41,598 nucleotides of DNA from Bacillota bacterium (GTDB taxonomy: Bacteria > Armatimonadota > HRBIN16), in assembly GCA_023511455.1 (NCBI GenBank), contig JAIMBJ010000031.1, positions 1-41,598 of the forward strand, written 5' to 3'. Positions 7,365 to 16,490 of the stretch are shown here, piece by piece. Numbering within the stretch: position 1 is the stretch's first letter; each line of letters begins with the position of its first letter. Under the pieces are notes generated by a model, which saw only the letters and a list, made by a program, of their open reading frames with translations, did no database searches and had not been told where the DNA came from. Position numbers and translations under genes: made by a program.

Positions 7365-10300
7365 CTACTTTGTGCCTTCGGCGTTTTTGCCTGCCAGCAT
7401 GCGGTAGAAGCGCCACCGCTCCTCGATCACCTGCTGCGCCTGCTGCAGCAACCGCTCGGCAGCTTCGGGATTGGACTGCATCAGGATGCGGTAACGCCCT
7501 TCCTTGGAGGCGTACTCCTTGAACGGAATGGTCGGTCCGCTCGAGTCGAGCTGGAACGGGTTCTCGCCCTGTGCTGCCAGCAGCGGGTTGTAGCGATAGA
7601 GCGGCCAGTAGCCGGAATCTACCGCCAGCTTCTGCTGGACGTGTCCCTTGCTCATGTCGATGCCGTGTGCGATACAGTGGCTGTAGGCGATGATGATGGA
7701 GGGCCCAGGATATGCCTCCGCTTCCTGGAACGCCTTCAGCGTCTGCAGCTCGTTCGCGCCCATCGCCACCTGTGCGATGTAGATGTTCCTGTAGTGCGTC
7801 AGCATCATGCCCAGGTCTTTCTTGGCGGTGGGCTTGCCCCCCGCGGCGAAGCGGGCAACCGCTCCCATCGGCGTGGACTTGGACGCCTGTCCGCCCGTGT
7901 TCGAGTACACTTCGGTGTCCAGCACGAGCACGTTGAGGTCCTCCCCGCTGGCAAGGACATGCTCCAGTCCGCCATAGCCGATGTCGTACGCCCACCCATC
8001 GCCACCGATAATCCAGACGCTCTTGCGCACCAGCATATCGGCAACGGCGAGCAGGTCGCGCACTTTCGGCTCGCTTTTGCCTGCCAGCTTCTCCTTCAGC
8101 TTCGCCACACGTTCGCGTTGCGCGTAAATGCCCGCCTCATCCGACTGGTCGGCGTTGAGCAGAGCGTTGACCAGTTCGTCATCGGCAATCACGGGTCGCA
8201 GCTCCTCCAGCAGCTGGCGCGCGTAGGCGTTCTGGCGGTTGATCGCCAGCCTCATACCCAGCCCAAACTCGGCGGTGTCCTCAAACAGAGAGTTGTTCCA
8301 GGTGGGACCTCTGCCCTCGCTGTCGGTGGTGTACGGAGTCGTGGGCAGGTTACCGCCGTAGATGCTGGAGCAACCCGTGGCGTTGGCAATGTAGAGCCGG
8401 TCGCCATACAACTGGGTGAGCAAGCGCACATACGGGGTTTCGCCACACCCTGTGCAACCGCCGTTGAACTCGAACAACGGGCGCAGCAGCTGCACGTTCT
8501 TGATGTTATTGAATCGCAGGCTGTCGTGCTTCGGCACATCGGGAAGGCTCAGGAAGAACTCCCAGTTCGCGCGCTCCTGTTCCCGCAGCGGGATTTGGGG
8601 ACGCATGTTGAGCGCCTTGCGCGAACTGTCGCTCTTGTCCTTCGCCGGACAGACCTCCACGCACAGCTGGCATCCCGTACAGTCTTCCACAGCGACCTGA
8701 ATGGTGAACATTTTATCGGGCAGCTCACGCCACTTGGCGGGGGCCGCCTTGAAGGTCGCCGGGGCGTTCGCCAGCAGTTCTTTATCGTATACCTTTGCGC
8801 GGATGGTGGCGTGCGGACAGAGGTATACGCACTTGCCGCACTGAATGCACAGGTCGGGTTCCCAGACGGGCACTTCCAGTGCGATGTTGCGCTTCTCCCA
8901 CATCGCGGTGCCTGTGGGATACGTGCCATCCACCGGGAACGCGCTCACCCGCAACAGGTCGCCTCGCCCTGCCATCAGCTCTGCCGTCACGCGCTTGACA
9001 AAATCCGGCGCGTGGTCGGGAACCACTGGCGGGCGGTCAAAGGTGCTGGTGACCTGCCCGGGTACTTTCACTTCGAACAGGTTCTCGAGCGCGGCATCGA
9101 CCGCGGCGAAGTTCTGCTGCACCACAGCCTCTCCACGTCGCCCGTAGGTCTTGCGGATGGCTTCCTTAATCTTGGCGATGGCTTCATCGCGCGGAAGCAC
9201 ACCGCTGATGGCGAAGAAGCAGGTCTGCATGATGGTGTTGATGCGCACACCCAGTCCCACCCGCTTCGCGACGTCGTATGCGTTGATGACGTAGAACTTC
9301 AGCTTCTTGTCGATAATCTGCTGTTGCACCGAACGCGGCAGATGGTCCCAGACCTCTTCGGGACCGTACGGGCTGTTGAGGAGGAACGTCGCACCTTCAT
9401 CTGCCATCTCCAGCACGTTGTAGCGCTCGAGGAAGTGGAACTGGTGGCACGCCACGAAGTTCGCCCGCTGAATCAGGTAAGTGCCCAGAATGGGGCGCGG
9501 ACCGAAACGCAGGTGCGATACCGTAACCGCTCCCGACTTCTTGGAGTCGTACACGAAGTAACCCTGCGCCCAGTTGGGTGTCTCCTCACCGATAATCTTG
9601 ACAGAGTTCTTGTTTGCGCCGACGGTTCCGTCTGCACCCAGTCCCCAGAACACCGCACGCACCACATCGGGCGCCTCGGTGCTGAAGTTGGGGTCGACAT
9701 CGAGGCTGGTGTGCGTGACGTCGTCGATAATGCCCACGGTGAAGTGGTTCTTGGGCGTTTCCTTCGCCAGTTCATCGTAGACGGCTTTGACCATCGCCGG
9801 CGTGAACTCTTTGGAGGACAGCCCATATCGCCCGCCGATGACGCGCGGCACGCGCTCGAAGGGCAAGGTTCCTTCCATCATTGCCTCGCCCAGCGCGGTG
9901 ACCACGTCCTGATACAGCGGTTCGCCCAGCGCGCCCGGTTCCTTCGTGCGGTCCAGCGCGGCGATAGCCCGGACGGTGGGCGGCAGGGCTTTCATGAAGT
10001 GCTCGCGCGAGAACGGGCGATACAGGCGCACCTTGATCAAGCCTGCCTTCTCGCCTTTCTCCACCAGCACGCGCACCGTTTCTTCAGCGGTGCCGCAGCC
10101 CGATCCCATCATGACGATGACGTACTCGGCGTCGGGCGCACCCACGTAATCGAAGAGGTGATACTCCCTGCCCACAATGCTGGCGAACTTGTTCATTGCC
10201 TTCTCCACGATGCCCGGCGTCGCGGCGTAGAAGGGGTTGATGCGCTCGCGCGACTGGAAGAAGGCATCGGGGTTCTGGGCGGTGCCGCGGATGATAGGAC

Positions 10301-10934
10301 GGTCGGGGCTCATTGCCCGCTCACGGTGGGCGCGCACCAGGTCGTTGTCTATCATGGCGCGCATGTCGTCTTCCGTAATCTGCTCGATCTTGCGCACTTC
10401 GTGTGAGGTGCGGAAGCCGTCGAAGATGTGCAGGAAGGGCACGCGCGCCTCCAGAGTCGCCGCCTGGGCAATGAGCGCGAAGTCCATCACTTCCTGCGGG
10501 TCGTTGGAGAAGAGCATCGCCCAGCCGGTGGAACGGCACGCCATCACGTCGCTGTGGTCACCGAAGATGGAGAGCGCATGTGTGGCGACCGTTCGCGCGG
10601 CGATGTGGAACACCGTGCTGGTGAGCTCGCCCGCGATTTTGAACATGTTGGGAATCATCAACAGCAGTCCCTGCGCGGAGGTGAAGGTGGTCGTCAATGC
10701 GCCCGCCTGCAACGCTCCGTGCACGGCACCTGCTGCCCCCGCTTCCGATTGCATCTCGACGACCTGCGGTACAGTGCCCCACACGTTGGGGATGCCTTTC
10801 GCTGCCCACTCGTCGCTCAGTTCGCCCATGGGGGAAGAGGGGGTGATGGGGTAAATCGCAATCACTTCGTTGGTGCGGTAAGCGGTATATGCCGCTGCTT
10901 CGTTACCGTCTAGCGTAATATACGAACGTGCCAT
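7365..10934 (-). CDS. nifJ: Pyruvate:ferredoxin (flavodoxin) oxidoreductase
   Basis: 1189 residues from the ATG at 10934, the standard length of the single-chain enzyme. It converts pyruvate and CoA to acetyl-CoA and CO2 while reducing ferredoxin. Visible in order are the N-terminal pyrimidine-binding domain (DGNEAAAYTAYRTNEV, YPITPSSPMGE), the central transketolase-like domains, two 4Fe-4S motifs (CIQCGKCVYLCP near residue 695 and CTGCQLCVEVCP near 748), the GCTGCGET cluster region near 824, and the ThDP-binding segment (GGDGWAYDIGYGGLEH near 975 with VYSNTGGQASKSTP after it). The frame stays open upstream to 11645, but that extension does not look like protein. An AAAGGGA Shine-Dalgarno sequence lies before the chosen ATG. 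The enzyme indicates anaerobic or microaerobic metabolism. Confidence 0.95.
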   Translation of the reverse strand: MARSYITLDGNEAAAYTAYRTNEVIAIYPITPSSPMGELSDEWAAKGIPNVWGTVPQVVEMQSEAGAAGAVHGALQAGALTTTFTSAQGLLLMIPNMFKIAGELTSTVFHIAARTVATHALSIFGDHSDVMACRSTGWAMLFSNDPQEVMDFALIAQAATLEARVPFLHIFDGFRTSHEVRKIEQITEDDMRAMIDNDLVRAHRERAMSPDRPIIRGTAQNPDAFFQSRERINPFYAATPGIVEKAMNKFASIVGREYHLFDYVGAPDAEYVIVMMGSGCGTAEETVRVLVEKGEKAGLIKVRLYRPFSREHFMKALPPTVRAIAALDRTKEPGALGEPLYQDVVTALGEAMMEGTLPFERVPRVIGGRYGLSSKEFTPAMVKAVYDELAKETPKNHFTVGIIDDVTHTSLDVDPNFSTEAPDVVRAVFWGLGADGTVGANKNSVKIIGEETPNWAQGYFVYDSKKSGAVTVSHLRFGPRPILGTYLIQRANFVACHQFHFLERYNVLEMADEGATFLLNSPYGPEEVWDHLPRSVQQQIIDKKLKFYVINAYDVAKRVGLGVRINTIMQTCFFAISGVLPRDEAIAKIKEAIRKTYGRRGEAVVQQNFAAVDAALENLFEVKVPGQVTSTFDRPPVVPDHAPDFVKRVTAELMAGRGDLLRVSAFPVDGTYPTGTAMWEKRNIALEVPVWEPDLCIQCGKCVYLCPHATIRAKVYDKELLANAPATFKAAPAKWRELPDKMFTIQVAVEDCTGCQLCVEVCPAKDKSDSSRKALNMRPQIPLREQERANWEFFLSLPDVPKHDSLRFNNIKNVQLLRPLFEFNGGCTGCGETPYVRLLTQLYGDRLYIANATGCSSIYGGNLPTTPYTTDSEGRGPTWNNSLFEDTAEFGLGMRLAINRQNAYARQLLEELRPVIADDELVNALLNADQSDEAGIYAQRERVAKLKEKLAGKSEPKVRDLLAVADMLVRKSVWIIGGDGWAYDIGYGGLEHVLASGEDLNVLVLDTEVYSNTGGQASKSTPMGAVARFAAGGKPTAKKDLGMMLTHYRNIYIAQVAMGANELQTLKAFQEAEAYPGPSIIIAYSHCIAHGIDMSKGHVQQKLAVDSGYWPLYRYNPLLAAQGENPFQLDSSGPTIPFKEYASKEGRYRILMQSNPEAAERLLQQAQQVIEERWRFYRMLAGKNAEGTK

Positions 10935-11237
10935 CGTCGTATCCCTTTCTGTGTAGCGTTGTCCGTTGCACACCAGGACAGGTGCGTGTTTCAGGGGGGT
11001 GACACGTAACCTGCCTGATTCCGTGCGTCGCTGTGATTCAGTTGCTTCAACCAATATAGTACACCAACTTCTCCCATTTGAAAAGGGTACAAGGTGATTT
11101 TTGCAATCATCATAGCCTAAGCAACCACTCTGTCTGGAAAAAAGCAGGCTGTCAGGCGGATGTGGGCGATAACCAGACGTCCAACAGGAGTATTTCCAAC
11201 ACTCCAAGAACTTGTAACTTCGGGAAGGGGAGTTCAG
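10935..11237. other. Divergent intergenic region, PFOR / ABC importer A
   Basis: These 303 bases carry the promoters for leftward nifJ and rightward importer A. An AT-rich patch near 11050-11095 includes TACTATATT on the minus strand as a candidate -10, but I cannot assign a confident -35. In the binding-protein frame, sequence is open from 11121 (TAA at 11118-11120), yet it encodes no hydrophobic segment. No RNA gene was recognised. Confidence 0.5.
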
Positions 11238-12665
11238 ATGCCTGTGCAGGCAGCCACCATATTTCTTGCCACCGTCAGCGGCAACTATCGCGAGGGCTTT
11301 CACCGCCTCGCACGGGAATATGAACGCGCCCACCCCGGCGTGCGGGTGAAGGTGCAGGTGATGCCCGTGAACGGCTACGAGACCTGGCTGCGCACGCAAA
11401 TCCCCGGCGCGGGCGACAAAGCCCCCGACCTCTTCAACGCCAACTTTGCCTGGGGAATGTACGAGAAGGGATTGCTGGTGAACCTGGCGCCCTACCTGCA
11501 ACGGCGCAATCCCTACACGGGCAAGGCGTGGATAGAAACTCTGAACCCGCAGTTTATCGAGAAGTTTAAAACCGCAGGCGGCGTCTCGTTCGTCACCGTC
11601 GACTTCGTGGAGATCGGTTTCTACTACAACGCAACCCTCTTCCACAAGCTGGGGTTACAGCCTCCCCGCACATGGGAGGAGATGCTGACTCTGGCGGAGC
11701 GCATCCGTGCGGCGGGCTACCTGCCGTTTGCCGTGCCGGGCAACGCCGATTCCTACTGGTCGGGCACGGTGGGCTGGATTGTGCGCTTTTTCACCGATGC
11801 CTACACGCGCCACTGGGTGCCTCTGGTGATGTCGCGCCCGGGCGACTGGGACTATGACCCCACGCGCAACGCCAGCTTCCGCCTGAACCTGAGCGACCCG
11901 TATAACGACTCGCTGGTCATTGTCAACGGCGAGCGGTTGCTGGACGCGGTGCGCAGGCGCATCATCCGTTTTGATAGCGAGCGTTTCGCCGAGCTGTACG
12001 CGCACATCAAGACGTTCTCGCGCTACTGGCAGAGGGGTTTTCACGGTGCGAACTCGGTGACCGCGTACAATCTGTTCCTGACGGGGCGCGCCGCCATCCT
12101 GCTGGAAGGCTCGTGGCTCATCGGCGATTTGATGCAGGACATGGCAGACCTGCCGCCTCGGGCGCGTTTTGACTGGGGCATCTTCGCGGTGCCTCCGCTC
12201 ACCGCCTCGCGCTTCCGGGTGCCTCCGTTCCGCGGCGTGGGCGGACCGGGGCTGGTGCTGGGCGTGGTGAAAAAGAACCCACAACAGACGCAGCGCGTGA
12301 TAGACTTCCTGATGTTCCTGACCAGTCCACAGGGCGCACAGATACTGGTGGATGAAGCGGTACGAAACCGCCGCCCTCTCAGCGGCCCGATGCTCATCCC
12401 CGGCGTCAAAATGCCGCCTGAACTGCAACGATACTATCGCCCCTTCGAGGGTAGAGGTTTCGAGAAGCTCTCTTTCCGCGGGCTGATGGACGAGCAGGAG
12501 TCCGTGTGGCAGTGGACGGTGTGGGCGCAGCGATACATGGAAGGGCGCATCTCCCTGCGGGAGTTTCTGAACCGCTATCAGCGACTGATGGAAGAGGCGG
12601 TGCCGCGCGTGATTGCCATGCAGAAACTGGACATGAATCCCCGTACGAAGGACACACCCTCATGA
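11238..12665 (+). CDS. ABC importer A: family 1 extracellular solute-binding protein, apparently without signal peptide
   Basis: 475 residues from the ATG at 11238, preceded by GGAAGGGGAG. The fold signature is that of CUT1 sugar-binding proteins: FHRLAREYERAHPGVRVKVQ, APDLFNANFAWGMYEKGLLVNLAPYL, FYYNATLFHKLGLQPPRTWEEML, LFLTGRAAILLEGSW and DFLMFLTSPQGAQIL. Such proteins bind oligosaccharides outside the membrane and deliver them to two permeases. The next gene starts within the stop codon (ATGA). The oddity is the N-terminus, MPVQAATIFLATVSGNY, which begins directly in the first beta strand with no signal peptide or lipobox. The 26-codon in-frame extension to 11160 does not supply one either. 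It may be a truncated gene, a frameshift or a misread start. Confidence 0.8.
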   Translation: MPVQAATIFLATVSGNYREGFHRLAREYERAHPGVRVKVQVMPVNGYETWLRTQIPGAGDKAPDLFNANFAWGMYEKGLLVNLAPYLQRRNPYTGKAWIETLNPQFIEKFKTAGGVSFVTVDFVEIGFYYNATLFHKLGLQPPRTWEEMLTLAERIRAAGYLPFAVPGNADSYWSGTVGWIVRFFTDAYTRHWVPLVMSRPGDWDYDPTRNASFRLNLSDPYNDSLVIVNGERLLDAVRRRIIRFDSERFAELYAHIKTFSRYWQRGFHGANSVTAYNLFLTGRAAILLEGSWLIGDLMQDMADLPPRARFDWGIFAVPPLTASRFRVPPFRGVGGPGLVLGVVKKNPQQTQRVIDFLMFLTSPQGAQILVDEAVRNRRPLSGPMLIPGVKMPPELQRYYRPFEGRGFEKLSFRGLMDEQESVWQWTVWAQRYMEGRISLREFLNRYQRLMEEAVPRVIAMQKLDMNPRTKDTPS

Positions 12666-13549
12666 GCCGACGACGCACTTCTATCGTGGTCATTGCGCTG
12701 ATGCTCGCGCCGACGCTGGTGTTGCTCGCGCTGTTTAACTACTATCCGGCGGTGCTGGGTTTGTCGCGTGCCTTCACGCGGTGGGAGACTGGTGAGGAAC
12801 CGCAGTGGATTGGTCTGGGTAACTTCGTGGCGATGTGGCATGACGAGTTCCTGCGCCTCAGCCTGCGCAACCTGCTTATCCTGCTGGTGGCGAACGTGTT
12901 GAAAACGCTCACCATGCCCCTGCTGGTGGCGGAACTGCTGATGAGCCTGCGCTCGCCGCGCTGGCAGTATATCTTGCGCACCGCCTTCATCCTGCCGATG
13001 GTGGTGCCCGGCATGGTCACGATGTTGCTGTGGAGCTTCATTTATGATGGCAGTGTCGGCCTGCTGAATCAGATACTGGAGACGTTGGGCATGGGCGGGC
13101 TGACCCGTTCGTGGCTGGGCGATTCGGGCACCGCGCTGTGGGCGATTATCGGCATTGGCTTTCCTTGGGCGGGCGGGCTGGCGCTGCTCATCTATCTCGC
13201 TGGTCTGAACGCCATCTCGGGCGACGTATGGGATTCCTGCCAGGTGGATGGGGTGATGGGCTTGCGACGGGTCTGGTATGTGGACCTGCCGCTGCTGTTG
13301 CCGCAGGTGCGTCTGCTGGTGATTCTGACCCTCATCGGCACGTTGCAGGACTTCGGCAGCATCCTGATTCTCACTGGCGGCGGTCCTGGACTGGCAACGC
13401 ACGTACCCGCACTCCATATGTACTTTCAGGCTTTTCGCTTCGGGCACATGGGCTATGCCGCCGCCATCGGACTGACGCTGTTCGTGGCGATTTTCACACT
13501 GTCCCTGCTGAATCTGCTCTGGGGCAGGAGGCTGGAGAAACAGATATGA
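12662..13549 (+). CDS. ABC importer A: sugar permease 1 (MalF/UgpA type)
   Basis: 295 residues from the ATG at 12662, overlapping the stop of the binding-protein gene (ATGA). About six membrane helices are visible, starting with VVIALMLAPTLVLLALFNYYP. The cytoplasmic coupling loop is DSCQVDGVMGLRRVWYVDLP, where the usual EAA triplet is replaced by DSC while the DG and terminal P are kept. The segment LILTGGGPG is typical of this subunit. It forms half of the membrane channel of a CUT1 importer. The frame is open further upstream but only as an overlap with the preceding gene. Confidence 0.88.
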   Translation: MSRRRTSIVVIALMLAPTLVLLALFNYYPAVLGLSRAFTRWETGEEPQWIGLGNFVAMWHDEFLRLSLRNLLILLVANVLKTLTMPLLVAELLMSLRSPRWQYILRTAFILPMVVPGMVTMLLWSFIYDGSVGLLNQILETLGMGGLTRSWLGDSGTALWAIIGIGFPWAGGLALLIYLAGLNAISGDVWDSCQVDGVMGLRRVWYVDLPLLLPQVRLLVILTLIGTLQDFGSILILTGGGPGLATHVPALHMYFQAFRFGHMGYAAAIGLTLFVAIFTLSLLNLLWGRRLEKQI

Positions 13550-14379
13550 CGAAGAGACGACGAAAGGTGCGTTTGGCGGAGGTGCTGGCGGCGGTGGTGC
13601 TGATGGTGCTGCTGGCGCTATCGCTGCTGCCGTTTGTGATGATGCTGTTGCTCTCGCTGAAGACCAACGCCGACATCTTCACGCGCTTCTGGGGGCTGCC
13701 GCAGCCTGCCCGCTGGGATTTCTACCGCGAGGCGGCGGTTGCGCTGAAAGGCTACCTGCTCAACACGCTCATCATCGTTGTGGTAGTGGTTCCAGGTGTC
13801 CTGCTGCTGAGTTCGCTATCGGGCTACGCGCTGGCACGGCTCCATTTTCGTGGACGCGATGCGGTCTTCGCGCTGATCCTTGCGCTGCTGGTGGTGCCGG
13901 GTATCCTGACCCTAATACCCACCTACGCCCTGGTGCAGGGTATGGGACTGCTCAACACGCGCTGGGCGTTAATCCTGCCCTATCTGGCGGGCGGACAGGT
14001 GCTGGGCGTGGTGCTGTGCCGAACCTTTTTCGCGAGCCTGCCCGACGAGCTGTTTGAAGCCATGCGGCTGGACGGCGCGGGCGATTTGCAGATTTACCGT
14101 TACCTTGTCCTGCCGCTCTCGCTGCCCACGCTGGCGACCATCGCCATCATGAGCACGCTGGGCATCTACAACGACTACATCTGGCCCCTCGTGACCATCA
14201 GCGATAGCAGCCTGCAGACCTTCACGGTGGGTGTCACGCGCTTCGCGGGCGAGTTCAATCTGGACTACGGACCCACACTGGCGGGCTACGTGATTGGTAG
14301 CCTGCCGCTCATCGTGCTGTTTGCGGTGGGGATGCGCGCCTTCGTGCAGGGGGTCACCAGCGGCGCCCTGAAGGCATGA
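13546..14379 (+). CDS. ABC importer A: sugar permease 2 (MalG/UgpE type)
   Basis: 277 residues. The ATG at 13546 overlaps the previous stop, with GGCAGGAGG about 15 bases upstream. The first helix is EVLAAVVLMVLLALSLLPFVMMLLLSL in two parts, and the short extracytoplasmic loop is typical of MalG-type subunits. The coupling loop EAMRLDGAGDLQIYRYLVLP matches the EAA consensus well. It pairs with the preceding permease. No ATPase gene follows, so a shared MsmX/UgpC-like ATPase elsewhere is likely. Confidence 0.9.
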   Translation: MTKRRRKVRLAEVLAAVVLMVLLALSLLPFVMMLLLSLKTNADIFTRFWGLPQPARWDFYREAAVALKGYLLNTLIIVVVVVPGVLLLSSLSGYALARLHFRGRDAVFALILALLVVPGILTLIPTYALVQGMGLLNTRWALILPYLAGGQVLGVVLCRTFFASLPDELFEAMRLDGAGDLQIYRYLVLPLSLPTLATIAIMSTLGIYNDYIWPLVTISDSSLQTFTVGVTRFAGEFNLDYGPTLAGYVIGSLPLIVLFAVGMRAFVQGVTSGALKA

Positions 14380-14553
14380 GGGTTGCCAAGACAAGGACCT
14401 TTCCTTTATATGGTTAAAAGTTACGCAGTTGAAGGACTTTTCGGAATTGTGCGATGTAGAACGGCATCCGTTTATTTTATGCGCCTGATCGGCGTCTATG
14501 GAATGTATCACCCTCAAATCGTTTTAATCTCACTGAGACTGATGCATTTTCGG

Positions 14554-16209
14554 TTAACGATGAAGCATTTTTCTGCCGGGTACATAGCGCGCGCCGCGCC
14601 CTTTGCCTTCTTTTTCCAGGAATCCATACTCGGAGAGACTTTGTAGCAAGCGACAGGCTCGGATCCTCGACACGCCCAATACCCTTCGAACATCCTCATT
14701 TTTGACAAAGCCTTTTTCCTGCAAAATCGGCTCAATAGACACAAACTCAGGCGGCTTCTCAAGCGCGACCATTTGGGCTTTAGTAACGAGCTCGTAGACA
14801 CGTCCTTGCGGCTTGGTGAGTCGAACGATACCCTTGCGGATGAGGTCTTTGATATCCTTGCTGGCAGTATAGACGTCCACGCCGACGAGCTTTTGATAGG
14901 CTCGGCTGGTGAACTGGTCTCCATGTTCGTGCGCATAAGCGAGCAATCGGGTTTGGTTGCGGCTCAGCCCTGCGCCCTCGAATTGCCGGAGCCAACGCAT
15001 GGTTTCGGGGCGGTACACCGGCGTATTGCGCAAGGTGACCACGAACCGTCCACCCTCCAGCCGAAATTCGGGCGGGTGCAGCCCCTGTCCCTCCATCACT
15101 TCAAACATTCTCGGAATACCCTCGCCCAGCTCCCGCATGTAACCAAATGCGGTGAGGACCCGTACGATGCGGGGATTGCGAGAGGCGTGAACTCGTTCCC
15201 GATTCCTCAGCCGATCGATGGTGGCTGGCTCGACCAGTTCGCCTGGGCTCCAGACCTCCATGCGGTCATCAAAGAGGTGCACTTCGATGCCGAGGCCCTG
15301 AAGGCGGTAATCTCGGTGCGCTACCGCGTTGACAATTGCCTCCTGCCAGGCGAAGGAAGGATAAACGAGTCGTTCCTCGAAAAAGAGGTCTACGAGCTGT
15401 TGTCGCTCGGGGATATACGCCCGAATAGTGCGGTGCGCTTCCTCAACCAACCGAACCAGCGGGGCTTCCATCCGAATGCGCTTGGTAATGTTCAGGTCAG
15501 CACCCGTGCGGCGTTCCGTGCCATCCCAACGAATGAATTCGATTCCACAACGGGGATGTCAGTGGATGGGGTCTTTCGCGAACAGCAGCACCGCTGCGAG
15601 GGTAAGGCGCAGCTGAGCGGCTGTTTTTTCTGCCAATTTGAAATGAACAAGGGTGTCCTCCACAGACAGAGTCAGCCCACTCTTGTGCGCCAGTTCCAGC
15701 AGGAGGTCGGTTTCTAGGTCGGCAAGGGTGGCGTCAGAAAGAAACTGTACTTCCGTGGCGCGTTGCAGGCGCGATTGCTTCATCGCCTCGATATCCCCTG
15801 CTGGGAAAGGCAGGCTTTGCTCACCCACCCGTAGGAGATACCGCCCATCGGTGAGTTGGTGCACCTCCACGCTCCAATCGGTCTCGAAAACCCAAACGCG
15901 CTGTCCTTCCAGAGTAACTTGCTCGAAACGAAAGTTCAGTTGCGGGCGGACAAGGTGGTGGAGTTGCAAAAAGATGGCATCCCGATCATACCTATCCGGA
16001 ACGCCAGAGACCGTTCCGTCATCCTCTATGCCGAGCGCGACGGTTCCGCCGTCAGCGTTGGCCATCGCCACCAGGGCTTCTGCAACAGCGCGCACCACCT
16101 CTTTGATGGGGCAGGGACGAGGGGGTATTCCGCTTCGCTCATAGAAGCTCTTGCGCTCCAGGAACTGCCCTTCGGATTGCGTCTTTAGCCAGGTCCAGTC
16201 CTTCGCCAT
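14554..16209 (-). pseudogene. AlbA_2 / HATPase_c_4 regulator broken by one in-frame TGA
   Basis: Read as one gene this gives about 551 residues. The N-terminal part carries the Schlafen AlbA_2 DNA-binding domain (EGQFLERKSFYE, ALVAMANADGGTVALGIEDDG). The second half carries an HATPase_c_4 domain (WQEAIVNAVAHRDY, IEVHLFDDRMEVWSPGELV, RNPRIVRVLTAFGYMRELGEGIPRM) and a C-terminal winged helix (EKGFVKNEDVRRVLGVSRIR). A single TGA at 15559-15561 interrupts the frame between LFAKDPIH and HPRCGIEFIRWDG, where relatives generally carry an aromatic residue. A TGG to TGA change is the simplest explanation. The start ATG at 16209 is preferred over a GTG at 16251. A re-initiated C-terminal piece (ATG at 15471) would lack the DNA-binding part. 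Confidence 0.78.
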
Positions 16210-16306
16210 CTCAGGTTTCCATTTGCGCCGTCTGACAATGCCTCTAACCACCGCGCCTGATCGGACAGCTCGCGCATGGGGTTTTTATGAGAAGACAGTG
16301 TTGCAC

Positions 16307-16335
16307 TTGGTTCTCCCCATGTCAGCTTCTACAAT
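16307..16335 (+). promoter_or_regulatory. Promoter of the transposase remnant
   Basis: TTGGTT (16307-16312) and TACAAT (16330-16335) are separated by 17 bases. Forty-five bases downstream lies a start codon with AAGAGGAG ahead of it (16361-16368), so the expression signals of a former gene are intact although the reading frame is not. Confidence 0.45.
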
Positions 16336-16379
16336 GATAAGACAGAGATAGAAGCCAGTCAAGAGGAGCGGTGCAGCAA

Positions 16380-16490
16380 ATGAACCCACCCAAATGCGAT
16401 GATTGAGACGACATCCACTTCCTCATTGCCGCCCAGATGGATTGCACTGGTTTGCCGAATGCGGAGAAGGCTCCCGTATGTCCAGCCGCC
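16380..16490 (+). pseudogene. 5-prime remnant of an insertion-sequence transposase
   Basis: From the ATG at 16380 the frame reads MNPPKCDD, a TGA (16404-16406), then DDIHFLIAAQ in the same frame. This matches the N-terminus I remember for a transposase group beginning like MNPPKCDDLDYIHFLIAAQ. Similarity fades after about 16440 and the rest of the element is absent, since the methyltransferase gene occupies the opposite strand from 16491. A Shine-Dalgarno sequence and promoter remain upstream. The identification rests on recollection of a short N-terminal motif, so it is only moderately secure. Confidence 0.42.

Noticed and set aside
7158-10406. A 1082-codon plus-strand open frame opposite PFOR
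   Set aside because: Composition is His/Arg/Val-rich without any recognisable motif, and the opposite strand carries a full PFOR with all iron-sulfur and ThDP motifs. It is a shadow of GC-rich coding sequence.
10935-11645. N-terminal extension of PFOR upstream of 10934
   Set aside because: The extra residues match nothing in the family, antisense overlaps importer A, and the ATG at 10934 with AAAGGGA gives the normal length.
15559-15561. UGA recoding (selenocysteine or reassignment) in the AlbA_2 gene
   Set aside because: The expected residue is aromatic, not Cys; TGA ends many intact genes here; and no selenocysteine insertion hairpin was recognised.
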